From an uncultured Verrucomicrobia subdivision 3 bacterium (GTDB lineage: Bacteria; Verrucomicrobiota; Verrucomicrobiia; Limisphaerales; UBA11358), in contig CAILMI010000049.1 in assembly GCA_903835255.1 (NCBI GenBank), positions 1-64,000 of the forward strand: 64,000 nt of DNA. Reading direction: 5' to 3'. Of this stretch, positions 1 to 9,472 are shown piece by piece (the stretch's first letter is position 1; every line of letters starts with the position of its first letter). The translations under genes and the position numbers were made by a program. The notes under the pieces were generated by a model. The model did not search any database. It was not told the DNA's origin and saw nothing but the letters and a program-made list of their open reading frames with translations.

Positions 1-1
1 C

Positions 2-54
2 GGTGACGCGGGTTGGCAGCCGCGGCGTGCAAGGGACTGCCCGCCCTACCTGCG
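2..54 (+). repeat. Family A dispersed repeat, partial copy cut by window edge
   Basis: Matches the second half of the family A repeat (ggtgacgcgggttggca ... gcccgccctacc). The first half would lie to the left of the window. Confidence 0.8.
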
Positions 55-100
55 TAAACAGGTTAGACCTCGCTTTTGGTACATTTCCCTCATTCGCGTT

Positions 101-154
101 AATTCGTGTAATTCGTGTAATTCGTGTAATTCGTGTAATTCGTGTAATTCGTGT
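101..154. repeat. 9-bp tandem repeat, six copies
   Basis: Six perfect head-to-tail copies of aattcgtgt, preceded by one degenerate unit (cattcgcgtt). No gene reads through it with credible codon use. It lies between a partial copy and a full copy of the GGTAGGG-tipped repeat. Copy number probably varies between strains by slippage; this is inference. Confidence 0.95.
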
Positions 155-207
155 CTCAGTCTTTGTCTTCATAGTGGGGGTCCAGCGACCCGCTGGCTTG
201 GCGTGGT

Positions 208-300
208 GGTAGGGCGTGTCACTCCGTGCGCGCCGTCTCCGGGCCTAAGGTGACGCGGGTTGGCAACCGCCGGCGGGCAAGGGACTGCCCGCCCTACCTG
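208..300 (+). repeat. Family A dispersed palindromic repeat (MITE-like)
   Basis: A 93-bp unit that opens with ggtagggcg and closes with cgccctacc, giving 9-bp terminal inverted repeats. The interior is conserved (cactccgtgcgcgcc, then ggtgacgcgggttggcaa). Near-identical copies occur at 27312-27404 in the same orientation and at 10011-10101, 10250-10339 and 10488-10577 in reverse. It encodes no transposase, so it resembles a non-autonomous element. Confidence 0.85.
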
Positions 301-461
301 CCGGTGTGCCAAGGTTCGGTTTAACCTGAACTCCGAAATAGAAGTTCGCGTCCGTGTGGTAGGGTCAGCGCGCTGCGCTGACATCGCCCGCGTTCTGCGG
401 ACGTCAGGAAGGGGGGCCAGAACGGACGCCCGTACAATTCTCTTCCGCGCCGGTTTTCACC

Positions 462-598
462 GGTAGGGATCGCCGCGCTGCGGCGTCCCCGGCGCCGAGC
501 GCAGCGTCAGGCGCCGAAAAACGAATCGCATAGCGAGTGTCTTATTCCCGTTCGTTCCGCCCTCCCGGGCGGAGGCATCGCAGCGCGATGCCCCTACC
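462..598 (+). repeat. Family B dispersed palindromic repeat, copy 1
   Basis: A 137-bp unit with ggtaggg/ccctacc tips and internal hairpins (cgccgcgctgcggcg and gcatcgcagcgcgatgc). Copy 2 lies exactly 295 bp downstream, and flanking sequence is also shared, so this is a duplicated block of about 295 bp. A more diverged copy lies at 8079-8216. The tips match those of family A. Confidence 0.85.
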
Positions 599-756
599 TA
601 TTTTGGAGTGCGGGTTTAATGCCGAACGCTGAAATAGGAGTTTGCGCCAGCAGGGTGGGGCATCGCGCGGCGATGACCTCACCCGCGTTCAGCGGGCGCC
701 AAGAAGGGGGCCAGAACGGCCGCCCGTACAAGTCCCTTCCGCGCCGGTTTTTGACC

Positions 757-893
757 GGTAGGGATCGCCGCGCTGCGGCGTCCCCGGCGCCGAGCGCAGC
801 GTCAGGCGCCGAAAAACGAATCGCATAGCGAGTGTCTTATCCCCGTTCGTTCCGCCCTCCCGGGCGGAGGCATCGCAGCGCGATGCCCCTACC
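757..893 (+). repeat. Family B dispersed palindromic repeat, copy 2
   Basis: Almost identical to 462-598. The shared block extends about 50 bases upstream (ggccagaacgg ... ccgcgccggtttt), so repeat plus leader was duplicated together. No credible reading frame lies inside. The stretch 894-1153 downstream has no gene I can support. Confidence 0.85.
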
Positions 894-1153
894 TAGTTTG
901 GCATTCGGGTTGAACTGCCATAATAATGCAAACAGGCTATTCCATTCATCGGCGTCGCCTGCTGCGGCGGACGCTCTGGCGAAGAGCGGTCCTTTCTCCG
1001 TCATGACCGGGCTGTGGGTTGTCGGCCTTGCATTTGCTGTATTGCGGGCACACTCTGTTCTCGTCGCTCAGCAGGCGAGCGCTGGCCTTGAAAGCGATGC
1101 TTACGGGAGAAGGGGGTGGGTTTCGGCTGGCGCCGCTGGGCTATCGTCCCCGT

Positions 1154-2275
1154 TCAGTTACCCACCATGGTGGCAGTGCCGCCCAGTTTGCTGCCGAGGA
1201 AAGTGAGCACTGGAGTGATGGGGTTGGCGATGGCAGTGGAGCTGCTACCGGCATAAAGCAGGCCGATCGCCCGGGGTTTGCTGGTGATATCTTCCACCAG
1301 CAGGGAACCGGAATCCCCGCTGCCCAGAAAACTGCTGCGGCTATTGGCGATGACAATCTGGTTGGTGAAGGTCTTGGTGAAGGCGGTCCCGCCGACGCAT
1401 TCATTTTCGTAGGTGACGCTGATGGTGGCGTTCAATCCCGCGATGGTGCTGCGGGTGAGGCCGGTGGTGCGCCCGCTTTTCTTGACCAGTTGCGCCAGCG
1501 CTGGTGCCACGGTATTGGAAGACAGGATTCCGATCTCAAGGATGGAGCCGTTGGTATTCACCATGCCGGAAACGACTTGGGCCACTGCGCAGTCCATGTT
1601 GGAATTCGGCAGGGACTTAACCAGGACCAGCTTGCCGACGGTCTGGGTTTTTGTGGCATCGCAGCGGGCGTCAATGAGGCCGGGCTGGATGACCTCGCTG
1701 CCGGTGGTCGCCACGATGCCGTTACCGCCGTTGACGATGTCTGCTTCCAGCACGTGGTAATTGCTGAGGATGTATTGCACGCCGTTGACCCGGATGAGGG
1801 AGCCCAAGGTTCCGCCGCAGCAATAGCCGTTGGCAAGGTCGTTGCGCCAGCCGCCCGAAGTGCCGAGCTGAATCGGAGGCGTCTGCTTGGCGGTGTGGCT
1901 AACGGTGGTGCCGCCCCCGCCGGGGGTGTAGGCATAAGCATAGAATTTTTCGGTCAGTTCGGTGCGAACGGTCACTCCTCGCAGGCGGGGCGGAAAAATA
2001 CCAAGGATTTCCGATTTATATTGCCCATTCTGATCCACATAGACTGTTAGGGTGGGTTCGCCTGCGGCGTCCTGACCAATGGCCGTGCCTAAGATGCCCG
2101 GAAGCTTCATCAAATCGGTCGTTACCTCGTGCTGCAGCGCTTTGGCTCCTTTGTACTTGGGGTACTCTAGCTGATCTTCTGAGGGTCTGGCATTTGCAAT
2201 CCCGGCGAGGAGAAGTGAGCCCAGCAGAACGCAAGCCACGTTGAAACGATTTTGGAAACAGCTCAAAGGCGTCAT
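1154..2275 (-). CDS. Secreted trypsin-like (S1-fold) serine protease
   Basis: A 373-aa protein counted from the ATG at 2275; the longer frame needs a TTG. It opens with a signal peptide (hydrophobic run ending LLLAGIANA). The catalytic triad is visible: His in SNYHVL at mid-protein, Asp in NSNMDCAVA and Ser in GSGDSGSLL. The stretch KKSGRTTGLTRSTI is typical of bacterial trypsin-like proteins of this divergent group. It should act outside the cytoplasmic membrane; the substrate is unknown. It stands alone, convergent with nothing and about 380 bases from the phosphorelay. A long antisense frame at 1019-2050 is a shadow of its GC-rich codons. Confidence 0.85.
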   Translation of the reverse strand: MTPLSCFQNRFNVACVLLGSLLLAGIANARPSEDQLEYPKYKGAKALQHEVTTDLMKLPGILGTAIGQDAAGEPTLTVYVDQNGQYKSEILGIFPPRLRGVTVRTELTEKFYAYAYTPGGGGTTVSHTAKQTPPIQLGTSGGWRNDLANGYCCGGTLGSLIRVNGVQYILSNYHVLEADIVNGGNGIVATTGSEVIQPGLIDARCDATKTQTVGKLVLVKSLPNSNMDCAVAQVVSGMVNTNGSILEIGILSSNTVAPALAQLVKKSGRTTGLTRSTIAGLNATISVTYENECVGGTAFTKTFTNQIVIANSRSSFLGSGDSGSLLVEDITSKPRAIGLLYAGSSSTAIANPITPVLTFLGSKLGGTATMVGN

Positions 2276-2654
2276 AGTGGAGACAATGACTAGCAAAGGT
2301 GCAGGAGCCTGTCAATCAACCCAATTTTGCCGATTTAAAAATAGGTGGCCCCCCCGTCTCCTTCGCTCCGCCTAAACGGGGAGCGGGTTGGGTGGGGCAG
2401 TAACAAGAGGCGCCCGTTCTATTTCAGTTTTTAAAATGTCGGGTTCGTTTTGTGAGCTGATTTTCCTTAATTACGGTATGAATTCGGCTCAGGTCTTGTC
2501 CCTTGGCGCCTTGGCGGTTCATTCTAACCGATGGTTCCGGCTTATGATTCCAAGCACGAGTGGAATGAAGGCTTTTTGATCTCGCTTGAAAATGCAAGGG
2601 GATCCCGAATCGGCATCCGCGCCGCGCTGGGGTCCGGCTATTTTGGAAACGGAT
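2276..2654. other. Intergenic stretch without a supported gene
   Basis: About 380 bases between the protease start and the end of the hybrid kinase. A short palindromic patch (cccgtctccttcgctccgcc then cggggagcggg) is present near 2355-2390. Short frames here lack credible composition. The protease promoter should lie at the left end, but I see no convincing boxes. Confidence 0.5.
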
Positions 2655-5567
2655 TTAGCGGCTCAGCGGGCTGGGAGGATTGCCCGGCGGGTGCGGATCT
2701 TGCAACAGGAGGTGGGTCCGGGCCCGTTTCATTTTTTTATCCAGCAGCGTGTGCAGCGTTTCGGCCAGCTTGGTTATTTCGACCGGTTTTTCCAATAGTT
2801 CGCGGATTCCGGCTTTTCGCAAATCTTCATCCGTGAGCGCCCCTTTGAGTCCGGTGCTCAGGAGGATCGGCAGCTGGGGGCGTAGCCCGTGGATCTCGGC
2901 CGCCACTTCCAGCCCGTTCATTTCCGGCATGATTCTATCCGTGATGACGAGGTCGTAGTCGTCGGGGTTTTTGCGTAAGAGGGCGAGGGCCTCGCTGGGC
3001 TTGTTGCAGGTGCTGACCTGATAATTGAGCATCTGCAAGAGCGTCTCCAGCATGGTGGTCACGATGGGTTCGTCATCAATGACGAGAATGCGCTCGCCCT
3101 GGCCCAGGGGTGCGTCTTTCTTTTCTGAATCGGACAGCGGGTGGGGCTCAACTTGGGTTTGTGCCGGGAAATAAAGTCGGAAGGTGGCGCCTTCGCCCGT
3201 CCGGCTCTCGACCGTGATGAGGCCGTCGTGGGATTGGAGGATGCCGTGGACCACGGCCAGGCCCAGGCCGGTTCCCTTGCCGGCGGGCTTGGTGGTAAAA
3301 AACGGTTCAAAGATTCGATCCAGGATTTCGGCATTCATGCCCTGGCCCGTATCGCCAACGGTGAGCTGCGCGTAGGAAATGGGTCGGAATCGGGGATGCA
3401 GCGCCAGAAAGGCCGCGTCGGGGGTGAAGGCTTCCAGTTTCACGGTCAGGCAGCCCTGGTGGCCTTCCATGGCGTGCAGCGCATTGGTGGCCAAGTTCAT
3501 GGTCACCTGATAGATTTGGGTGGGATCGGCCAGGACTGTGGGCGCGTCGGCCGACAGGTTCAAGTCAATCCGGATATTGGAGGGCAGCGTGGCGCGCAGG
3601 AATTTTGTCGCTTCCCGGATGACGGGAGTCAGCCGGATAATCTGTCGTTTTTGTTCGTGCTGATGGCTGAAGGTCAAAATCTGTTGCACTAAATCTTTGG
3701 CCCGGTTCGCCGCCGCCAGGATGGCGAGCACTTTTTGATGCACTGAATGCTGCCGGAGCGTCTCGTGCTGGAGCATGGAGCCGTACCCAAAAATGACCGT
3801 GAGGATGTTGTTGAAATCATGGGCGATGCCGCCGGCCAGCTTGCCGATCGCCTCCATTTTTTGGGCCTGGCGGAACTGGGCCTCGAGTTGAAGTTCGCGC
3901 GTCACGTCGTGTTTGACGGCCACATAGTGCATGATTGTGCCCTGGTCGTTCCGGATGGGGGAGATGGTGGCGTCCTCTTCATACAGGGTCCCGTCCTTGC
4001 GCCGGTTGATGAAGTGGCCCCGCCACAGTTCCCCCCGCCGGAGGCATTCCCACATGGCCTGGTAAAAAAGCGCGTCCTGCTTGCCGCTTTTCAGGAGGCG
4101 CGGATTCTGGCCCAGGACCTCCGCCGAGTGATAGCCGGTGATTTTTTCAAACGCCGGATTCACATAGCGAATCGCAGCGTCGGTGTCGGTGATCACCACC
4201 ATTTCCGCCGACTGCTCAATGGCCGAGGCGAGCCGGGCGTGGGATTCCATGGTCAGTTGTCCTTCAAACTGCTCGTCCAGTCTGTCTAGCCCGAATGAGA
4301 TGGCATTACTGATCTGCTGGAGCAGGTGCTTTTCCTCTTCGGAGAAAAAGCCTGGCTTGTCCGCAAATAAAATGAGCGCGCCGGTGATGGCTCCATTGCG
4401 GCGGAACGGCACGGAGGCCGACGAGAGGTAGCCGCGCTCCAGGGCGGGGGCGCTCCAGGATTCTGTGGCGGGGGTGCTTCGCGTGTCGTTATTGATGAGG
4501 ATCTCGCCTTGCAGGAGGGGTGGGCTATGAATCCCATGGGGCTGATCCAGGCTGCTTAGAAAGCCGGCCTGTTTGAGATAGCCCGCTTCGTAGCCGTTGC
4601 AGCAAAAGGGGATGAGCCGCGCGGTTTTTATATCCACCAGCCCCACCCAGGCCATTCGGAATAAGCCGAATTCCACCACAGCGCTGCAGACATCCCGGAA
4701 CAGGTCCTCGGATTTTTTAGCGCGCGCCACCGACAGGCTGATCTGGCTGAGGGTGACATACAAATGATTGGCCTGCCGCAGGGATATCTCCATCCGTTTG
4801 CGCTCGGTGATGTCGTGGAGCACCATTAAAAAAAGCGGGCGGTCATAGAGTTTGATGCGCGACACCGAGGAGTGCACCGTTATCGGTTCGCCCGTGCGCC
4901 GGACTAATTCCATTTCGCTGCCATTTGGATTGCTGCCAGCGGCGATGGATGCCAGAAAATGGATGCTCGTCTCCCCTCCCATCAGCGGTGCGAAAATCTC
5001 TGCCTGATTAGACCCCAGTATTTTCGTCCGGGGCAGGTCTAAGAGAATTTCCGCCCGGGTGTTGGTGTCAAGAATTCGACCGGTGATCTCATCAACCAAG
5101 AATACCGCGTCGCTCAGGGCTTCAAAGAGGTGCCGGTATTTGTGTTCTGACTCGCGCATGGTGGCTTCGGCCAGCCTGCTTTCGCGCCGGACTCGCGCCG
5201 CCTGCAGTTCCCGCTCCAGCGCGGGGACCAGCCGTTTCAGGTTGGTCTTCATGACGTAATCATGAGCGCCGGACTTGACGGCTTCGACCGCGGTGTCTTC
5301 CCCGATGGTGCCGGACACATAGAGGAATGGCATGTCCACATCCAGATCTCGCACGATAGGAAGCGCCCGTTTGCCGCTGAATTGGGGCAGGGTGTAGTCG
5401 CACAAGACGGCGTCCCAGTTCTCCTGGGTCAGGGCCTGGCGGAGGGCTTCTTCCGTTTCCACCCGGTGGCTGGTCACCTCATAATGGTCCCGCTCCAGCA
5501 CGCGCAGGATGAGCGCGGCGTCCGCCTCGGAATCTTCCACCATCAGGATGCGAAGTTTATGATTCAT
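2655..5567 (-). CDS. Hybrid sensor histidine kinase with receivers at both ends
   Basis: A 970-aa cytoplasmic hybrid kinase with no membrane segment. Domain order: receiver (1-120, acidic pair E11-D12, phospho-acceptor D57 in LCDYTLP), PAS (about 145-265), GAF-like (about 275-425), PAS (about 435-560), dimerisation domain with H-box [11 protein letters not shown], ATPase domain ([31 protein letters not shown]) and a C-terminal receiver (VIDDEP ... [12 protein letters not shown], then LEKP). The start codon overlaps the stop of the response regulator by ATGA, so the two are co-translated. The N-terminal receiver suggests input from the upstream kinase, and the C-terminal one an internal relay. 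Signal and output are unknown. Confidence 0.92.
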   Translation of the reverse strand: MNHKLRILMVEDSEADAALILRVLERDHYEVTSHRVETEEALRQALTQENWDAVLCDYTLPQFSGKRALPIVRDLDVDMPFLYVSGTIGEDTAVEAVKSGAHDYVMKTNLKRLVPALERELQAARVRRESRLAEATMRESEHKYRHLFEALSDAVFLVDEITGRILDTNTRAEILLDLPRTKILGSNQAEIFAPLMGGETSIHFLASIAAGSNPNGSEMELVRRTGEPITVHSSVSRIKLYDRPLFLMVLHDITERKRMEISLRQANHLYVTLSQISLSVARAKKSEDLFRDVCSAVVEFGLFRMAWVGLVDIKTARLIPFCCNGYEAGYLKQAGFLSSLDQPHGIHSPPLLQGEILINNDTRSTPATESWSAPALERGYLSSASVPFRRNGAITGALILFADKPGFFSEEEKHLLQQISNAISFGLDRLDEQFEGQLTMESHARLASAIEQSAEMVVITDTDAAIRYVNPAFEKITGYHSAEVLGQNPRLLKSGKQDALFYQAMWECLRRGELWRGHFINRRKDGTLYEEDATISPIRNDQGTIMHYVAVKHDVTRELQLEAQFRQAQKMEAIGKLAGGIAHDFNNILTVIFGYGSMLQHETLRQHSVHQKVLAILAAANRAKDLVQQILTFSHQHEQKRQIIRLTPVIREATKFLRATLPSNIRIDLNLSADAPTVLADPTQIYQVTMNLATNALHAMEGHQGCLTVKLEAFTPDAAFLALHPRFRPISYAQLTVGDTGQGMNAEILDRIFEPFFTTKPAGKGTGLGLAVVHGILQSHDGLITVESRTGEGATFRLYFPAQTQVEPHPLSDSEKKDAPLGQGERILVIDDEPIVTTMLETLLQMLNYQVSTCNKPSEALALLRKNPDDYDLVITDRIMPEMNGLEVAAEIHGLRPQLPILLSTGLKGALTDEDLRKAGIRELLEKPVEITKLAETLHTLLDKKMKRARTHLLLQDPHPPGNPPSPLSR

Positions 5568-5995
5568 GAAATGGATGGGGAGGAGGGTTCCGGGGGCGGT
5601 TCATTTAATAAGAGCCAGTACATTCCGAGCTGCCTGACCACCTCCGTGAATTGCTCGAAATCAACCGGCTTGCAGATGAAGCTGTTGGCTCCCAGATGAT
5701 AGACCTCATTGATGTCCCGCTCCTCCCGGGAGGAGGTCATGATGACCACCGGCAGTAATTTGAGCCGGGGATCGGTGCGGATCCGCCGCAGCACCTCAAT
5801 GCCCCCCATCCGGGGGAGCTGGAGGTCCAATAATACCAGGGCCGGAAGCAGGGTGCAGCGGTTCAGATATTCCATGCCTTCCACGCCATCGGTCTTGACG
5901 ACAATCTCGTTGAGTATTTTGTTCTTTTCGAATGCCCGGAGCGTCAATTTCACGTCGTCCGGGTTGTCTTCAATCAGCAGGATGTTTTTTTTCAT
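5564..5995 (-). CDS. Single-domain response regulator, Rcp1-like
   Basis: A 143-aa stand-alone receiver with no output domain. Acidic residues E9-D10, phospho-acceptor D57 in LLDLQLPRMGG, switch Thr/Ser in IMTSSREERD and Lys in FICKPVDF are all present. The 'D-N-P-D-D' opening and the long beta4 loop are typical of regulators that pair with phytochrome-like kinases (Rcp1 class). It overlaps both neighbours by ATGA: the kinase stops inside its start codon, and the hybrid kinase starts inside its stop codon. The likely role is a phosphate shuttle from the upstream kinase to the hybrid kinase; that is inference from order. Confidence 0.93.
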   Translation of the reverse strand: MKKNILLIEDNPDDVKLTLRAFEKNKILNEIVVKTDGVEGMEYLNRCTLLPALVLLDLQLPRMGGIEVLRRIRTDPRLKLLPVVIMTSSREERDINEVYHLGANSFICKPVDFEQFTEVVRQLGMYWLLLNEPPPEPSSPSIS

Positions 5996-7791
5996 GATGC
6001 GGGTTTGTTGTTTGTTTCCGGCAGGGTGAAATAGAATGTCGCTCCCAGGTTGACTTTGCCTTCGGCCCAGATGATTCCGCCGTGCCGTCGGAGGATGCGC
6101 TGAACACTGGCAAGGCCGATGCCCGTGCCGGGAAAATCCTCCATGGAATGCAGGCGCTGGAAAGCTCCAAACAGTTTATCGACATAGGCCATGTCAAATC
6201 CCGCGCCGTTATCGCGCACAAAAAAGGCGGAGACGCCGTTGGCAATTGTTTGGCCGAACTCAATCCGGGGGGCTTTTTGCCTGGCTGTAAATTTCCATGC
6301 ATTTTCCAGCAGGTTTTCGAACACCACGCGTATCAGGATGGGGTCGGCGGTTCCCATGATTTCGGGCTGGATGACAAACTCCACTTTCCGACCCGGTTCC
6401 TGCTGTTGCAATTCATCCGCCAGTGTGCGGGCCATGGCGCTGAAGTTCATCGGGATTTGGTACAGTTCCTTCCGGCTGATTTTTGATAATTCTAAAAGGT
6501 CGCTGATCAGTTGCCCCATCCGCTGGCTGGCGGCGCACACCCGCTGAAGACTGTCTTTGCCGGCGGCATCCAGCTTGTCCTGGTAATCCTCCAATAAAAC
6601 CCGGCTGAAGCCGTCGATGCTGCGGAGGGGCGCGCGCAGGTCGTGCGAGACCGAATAGCTGAAGGTTTCCAATTCTTGATTGGCTGCAGCCAGGTCCGCT
6701 GTGCGTTCTTTAACGCGCTGCTCCAGCTCGTTATTCAGTTTTTTAATGGCGGCTTCGTCGTGTTTGCGCTGGCGGATATCCCGCGCCAGCCAAAAATAGT
6801 CTTTCTCTCCCTTATATTCATAGCAGGTCATCTTGATTTCCACCGGGACGAGTGTTTTGTTTTTGCAGCGGAGTTGTTGCTCTTGAAGCACTGGATGCCC
6901 GGGCTCAATGTGTCGCCATACTTCACGCGAGGGGTTTAAATCCGAATCCGGTTCCAGTTCCGCCACGTTCATTGTCAGCAGTTCCTGCGGGGAATAGCCG
7001 AGGAGGTCGCAGGCCGCCTTGTTTGAATCCATAATACTTCCCGAGGCCTTAAATAGAATCATGCTGTCGCTGGATTCTTTAATGTAGGTTCGGAAGCGCA
7101 ACTCGCTCTCCATCAACGCAGTTTCCGCCATGGCTTTTTCGGTGATATCCAGATTGGTGCCTAAGACCCATTGGGTTCCCATGACTGGGTCGATATAGAG
7201 AGCTTCCATGGCCTTCAGGAGCAGGCATTTTCCGTCGCTGGCTCTGCGAATGTGAAATTCCCTGTTTCCTCCTCCCTGGCCTTGAACCAATAACTGCAAC
7301 TCCCGCTCCTGCTCTGCGAGCTCTTCGGGGAGAACGCACTTTTTCCATATGGAATAATCCACCAGGCCATCGAAGGTCGGAGGGATGCCGTAGATATCGA
7401 ACATGCGTTTATCCCAGTGAATGGAGTTGTTCGTAGTGTTCCATTCCCAAATCCCCATGCCGGCCGTTTTCGTGGCCAAGTTCATTAATTGCAAACTGCT
7501 GGCCGGGAGAATTCGCGCCATCAGGAGGCTTTGTTTCAGATCTTGTTTCGGCTTTCCGTCATCGTCGGAATTTTGGTTTTTAAGGGCTTTTTCAAGCTGA
7601 CAGATGTGGGTCCGGAGCAGGGCGCTTTCTTGCAGCAGGGTGATGTAGGTTTCTTCCGAAAAGTTCAGCAGGGAGGTCGGTATTAATTCCGGGTCGGCGC
7701 TCTCCTTTTCCGCGGCGCCCGTCGCAGGTTCACTCGGGTTGAGTGGTTCCTGATTTATAATAATCGATGGGTGGGCTGTGACTTGCTTCAT
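5992..7791 (-). CDS. PAS-containing sensor histidine kinase (phytochrome-type transmitter)
   Basis: About 599 aa from the ATG at 7791, chosen because a good ribosome site (gagaagga) lies 5 bases upstream; the 7812 start is a TTG. Two PAS domains follow a variable head (roughly 90-230 and 235-360), then a coiled linker (LNNELEQRVKERTADL). The H-box is FSYSVSHDLRAPLRSI, followed by ATPase motifs FENLLENAWKF, RDNGAGFD and GTGIGLASVQRI. No membrane helices, so it is cytoplasmic. The transmitter type matches kinases that phosphorylate small Rcp1-like receivers, which fits the overlapping downstream gene. The first PAS has W-E-W-N and a 'HWDKRMFDIYG' signature common in PAS_3-like folds. The ligand is unknown. 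Confidence 0.92.
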   Translation of the reverse strand: MKQVTAHPSIIINQEPLNPSEPATGAAEKESADPELIPTSLLNFSEETYITLLQESALLRTHICQLEKALKNQNSDDDGKPKQDLKQSLLMARILPASSLQLMNLATKTAGMGIWEWNTTNNSIHWDKRMFDIYGIPPTFDGLVDYSIWKKCVLPEELAEQERELQLLVQGQGGGNREFHIRRASDGKCLLLKAMEALYIDPVMGTQWVLGTNLDITEKAMAETALMESELRFRTYIKESSDSMILFKASGSIMDSNKAACDLLGYSPQELLTMNVAELEPDSDLNPSREVWRHIEPGHPVLQEQQLRCKNKTLVPVEIKMTCYEYKGEKDYFWLARDIRQRKHDEAAIKKLNNELEQRVKERTADLAAANQELETFSYSVSHDLRAPLRSIDGFSRVLLEDYQDKLDAAGKDSLQRVCAASQRMGQLISDLLELSKISRKELYQIPMNFSAMARTLADELQQQEPGRKVEFVIQPEIMGTADPILIRVVFENLLENAWKFTARQKAPRIEFGQTIANGVSAFFVRDNGAGFDMAYVDKLFGAFQRLHSMEDFPGTGIGLASVQRILRRHGGIIWAEGKVNLGATFYFTLPETNNKPAS

Positions 7792-8287
7792 AAATCCTTC
7801 TCCGTCCGCCAAGATAGCACGGGAAATCCGGTCTGCTTGGATTAATTAGGGGAGGGGAGGGCACGGCTCAAAAGCCGAGCGAACGCGCGACCGGTGGGGC
7901 TATTTCAGCCAGGGACTAGGACCCCCTGGGAGGAGGCGAGCACGGTGCGCAGGACATCGGCCGCGCGCCTGTGAACCCGGGTCCTACATCGGATTTGGCG
8001 AGGGGAAAGAAGTGCCGATCTGGCGTCTGGAAAAGGAGGATTCAACCCGAACGCCGAAAGAGGGGTTTGTGCCAGGGTGGTAGGGACCGCCGCGCTGCGG
8101 CGTCCCCGTCGCCGAGCGCAGCGTCAGGGGACGGAAAGCAATCAGGCGAGGCGGGGTGTCTGACTCCGTTTGTTCCGCCCTGCCGGGCGGAGGCATCGCA
8201 GCGCGATGCCCCTACCTGGCCCCTGCCTGCTTTGGAGTCCGGTTTCAGGGTTGGCAGTCGTGCCGGTAAACGCATAGCATCCATCTG
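7792..8287. other. Intergenic region with one family B repeat
   Basis: About 500 bases. Apart from the repeat at 8079-8216 I see no gene. The text upstream of the repeat (cccgaacgccgaaag) resembles the spacer between the two left-hand family B copies, so flanking sequence travelled with the repeat. Confidence 0.6.
8079..8216 (+). repeat. Family B dispersed repeat, diverged copy 3
   Basis: Has the same tips (ggtaggg/ccctacc), the same internal hairpins and about the same length (138 bp) as the copies at 462 and 757, but differs in the middle (gcaatcaggcgaggcgggg). Lies 70 bases before the metallopeptidase gene. Confidence 0.8.
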
Positions 8288-9007
8288 GTGTTCGACCGAT
8301 TTTTCAAACCCAAGCCAGAGCCGAAATTGGATTCGCTTCAAATCGGATCAAGGTCCGTTCCATTGGTGTTCGTCCACAATCCCAAGGCGCGCCGCTATCT
8401 TTTGCGATTGAGGTCTGACGGGGTAGCCAGGGTGACCGTTCCGAGACGAGGCTCCATTGCATCTGCCAAAGAATTCGTGGGCCATAATATGGGGTGGCTG
8501 GAGCGGCAGATTCAGAGGCTGGAAGCGCAGCCGAAAACTGCGAAGGAATGGCGGCCGGGAACCGAGATTTATTTAAAGGGCGAACGGGTCCGGATTGAGG
8601 TGGAGACGGCAGGACAAATCCGTTTAGGGAAGGTGTTGTTAAACCTGCGCGATGGGAGTGTGGATTTGAGGCCGGCGATCCAAAAGCATCTCCGAAAACT
8701 GGCTGCCCAAGAGCTTCCGGCTCGCGTCCTGGAATTGGCTTCGCGTCACGGCATTGAAATCTCGCGCGTCTCCGTCCGGAATCAAAAATCGCGCTGGGGT
8801 TCCTGTTCGAGGAGCGGCGGGATTTCACTGAACTGGCGATTGATTCAGACGCCAGATTTTGTTCGGGACTACATTTGCCTACATGAGCTGGCGCACCGTC
8901 GGCAAATGAACCACTCGGACCAATTTTGGCTGGAGGTGGAGCGTTTGTGCCCGGATTATTTGGCGGCCGAACGGTGGATTCAAGAGCATTCAAATGTGTT
9001 GCGGTAA
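8288..9007 (+). CDS. YgjP/SprT-like zinc metallopeptidase (DUF45, M48-type)
   Basis: A 239-aa protein starting with GTG at 8288. The zinc site is intact: HELAH with the third ligand in MNHSDQFW about 10 residues later. Other family marks are NQKSRWGSCS, then ISLNWRLIQTP and the late CPDYLAAERWIQ. The N-terminal beta-rich half (RRYLLRLRSDGVARVTVPRRG) is also typical of YgjP-like proteins. The family's physiological substrate is poorly known; members are often linked to restriction or stress loci. It is cytoplasmic, with no signal peptide. The next gene starts 53 bases downstream in the same direction. Confidence 0.9.
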   Translation: MFDRFFKPKPEPKLDSLQIGSRSVPLVFVHNPKARRYLLRLRSDGVARVTVPRRGSIASAKEFVGHNMGWLERQIQRLEAQPKTAKEWRPGTEIYLKGERVRIEVETAGQIRLGKVLLNLRDGSVDLRPAIQKHLRKLAAQELPARVLELASRHGIEISRVSVRNQKSRWGSCSRSGGISLNWRLIQTPDFVRDYICLHELAHRRQMNHSDQFWLEVERLCPDYLAAERWIQEHSNVLR

Positions 9008-9060
9008 ACCCGCATTTTGAAACCTTGCCGCACCCTTGAGCTGGACCCATATTTAATCCC

Positions 9061-9471
9061 GTGCGATTTAGCGAATTTTTCAACGCCGGCAGTGGTTGGG
9101 GGGATGCGGTAAAAATTGTCTTTTTCAGGATGCTGCCGAGAGGGGCGCAAATCGAAAAAGTCAGGTCAGAATTCAACAGCGGCTTTCTGAAGCAATATGG
9201 CACGATGACGCGGCTTGAAATTGATAAAGAAAGCAAGGCGATCCATGCCGACCTGAATTTGAAGGGGGAGAGCGGAATAATTCAGGTTTCGCTTAAAAAC
9301 TATCGGCTCATTCAAGAGGGGGGAAATCCCGTGTTTGAACTGGGCACCATTGAGGTGTCGCGCGAATGGCTGGATGCTCTGTTGAAAAACTGCGTGAAAA
9401 CAAGCGTCATCCCGGGGCGAATGGAAATTAAAAAACAGCTCCATCAAATCGTCCTGAAATCCCTCCTTTAA
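9061..9471 (+). CDS. Unknown 136-aa protein paired with RNase H-like gene
   Basis: Starts with GTG at 9061; I do not recognise the family. It is soluble and basic, with a beta-rich middle (MTRLEIDKESKAIHADLNLKG, shown only by its ends M-T-R and L-K-G) and a C-terminal helix rich in Lys and Leu (KKQLHQIVLKSLL). The stop is followed after a single base by the start of the RNase HI-like gene, so the two are almost certainly translated together. That pairing suggests a role in nucleic acid metabolism, but nothing in the sequence proves it. Confidence 0.6.
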   Translation: MRFSEFFNAGSGWGDAVKIVFFRMLPRGAQIEKVRSEFNSGFLKQYGTMTRLEIDKESKAIHADLNLKGESGIIQVSLKNYRLIQEGGNPVFELGTIEVSREWLDALLKNCVKTSVIPGRMEIKKQLHQIVLKSLL

Positions 9472-9472
9472 T

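Noticed and set aside
101-154. CRISPR array
   Set aside because: Units are 9 bp with no spacers and no cas genes are nearby.
1019-2050. 343-aa plus-strand open frame opposite the protease
   Set aside because: Antisense shadow of a GC-rich gene; the minus-strand protein has a signal peptide and a full catalytic triad.
8304-9236. 310-aa minus-strand frame over the metallopeptidase
   Set aside because: Composition rich in Pro/Ser/Arg with no domain; the plus strand carries an intact zinc site.
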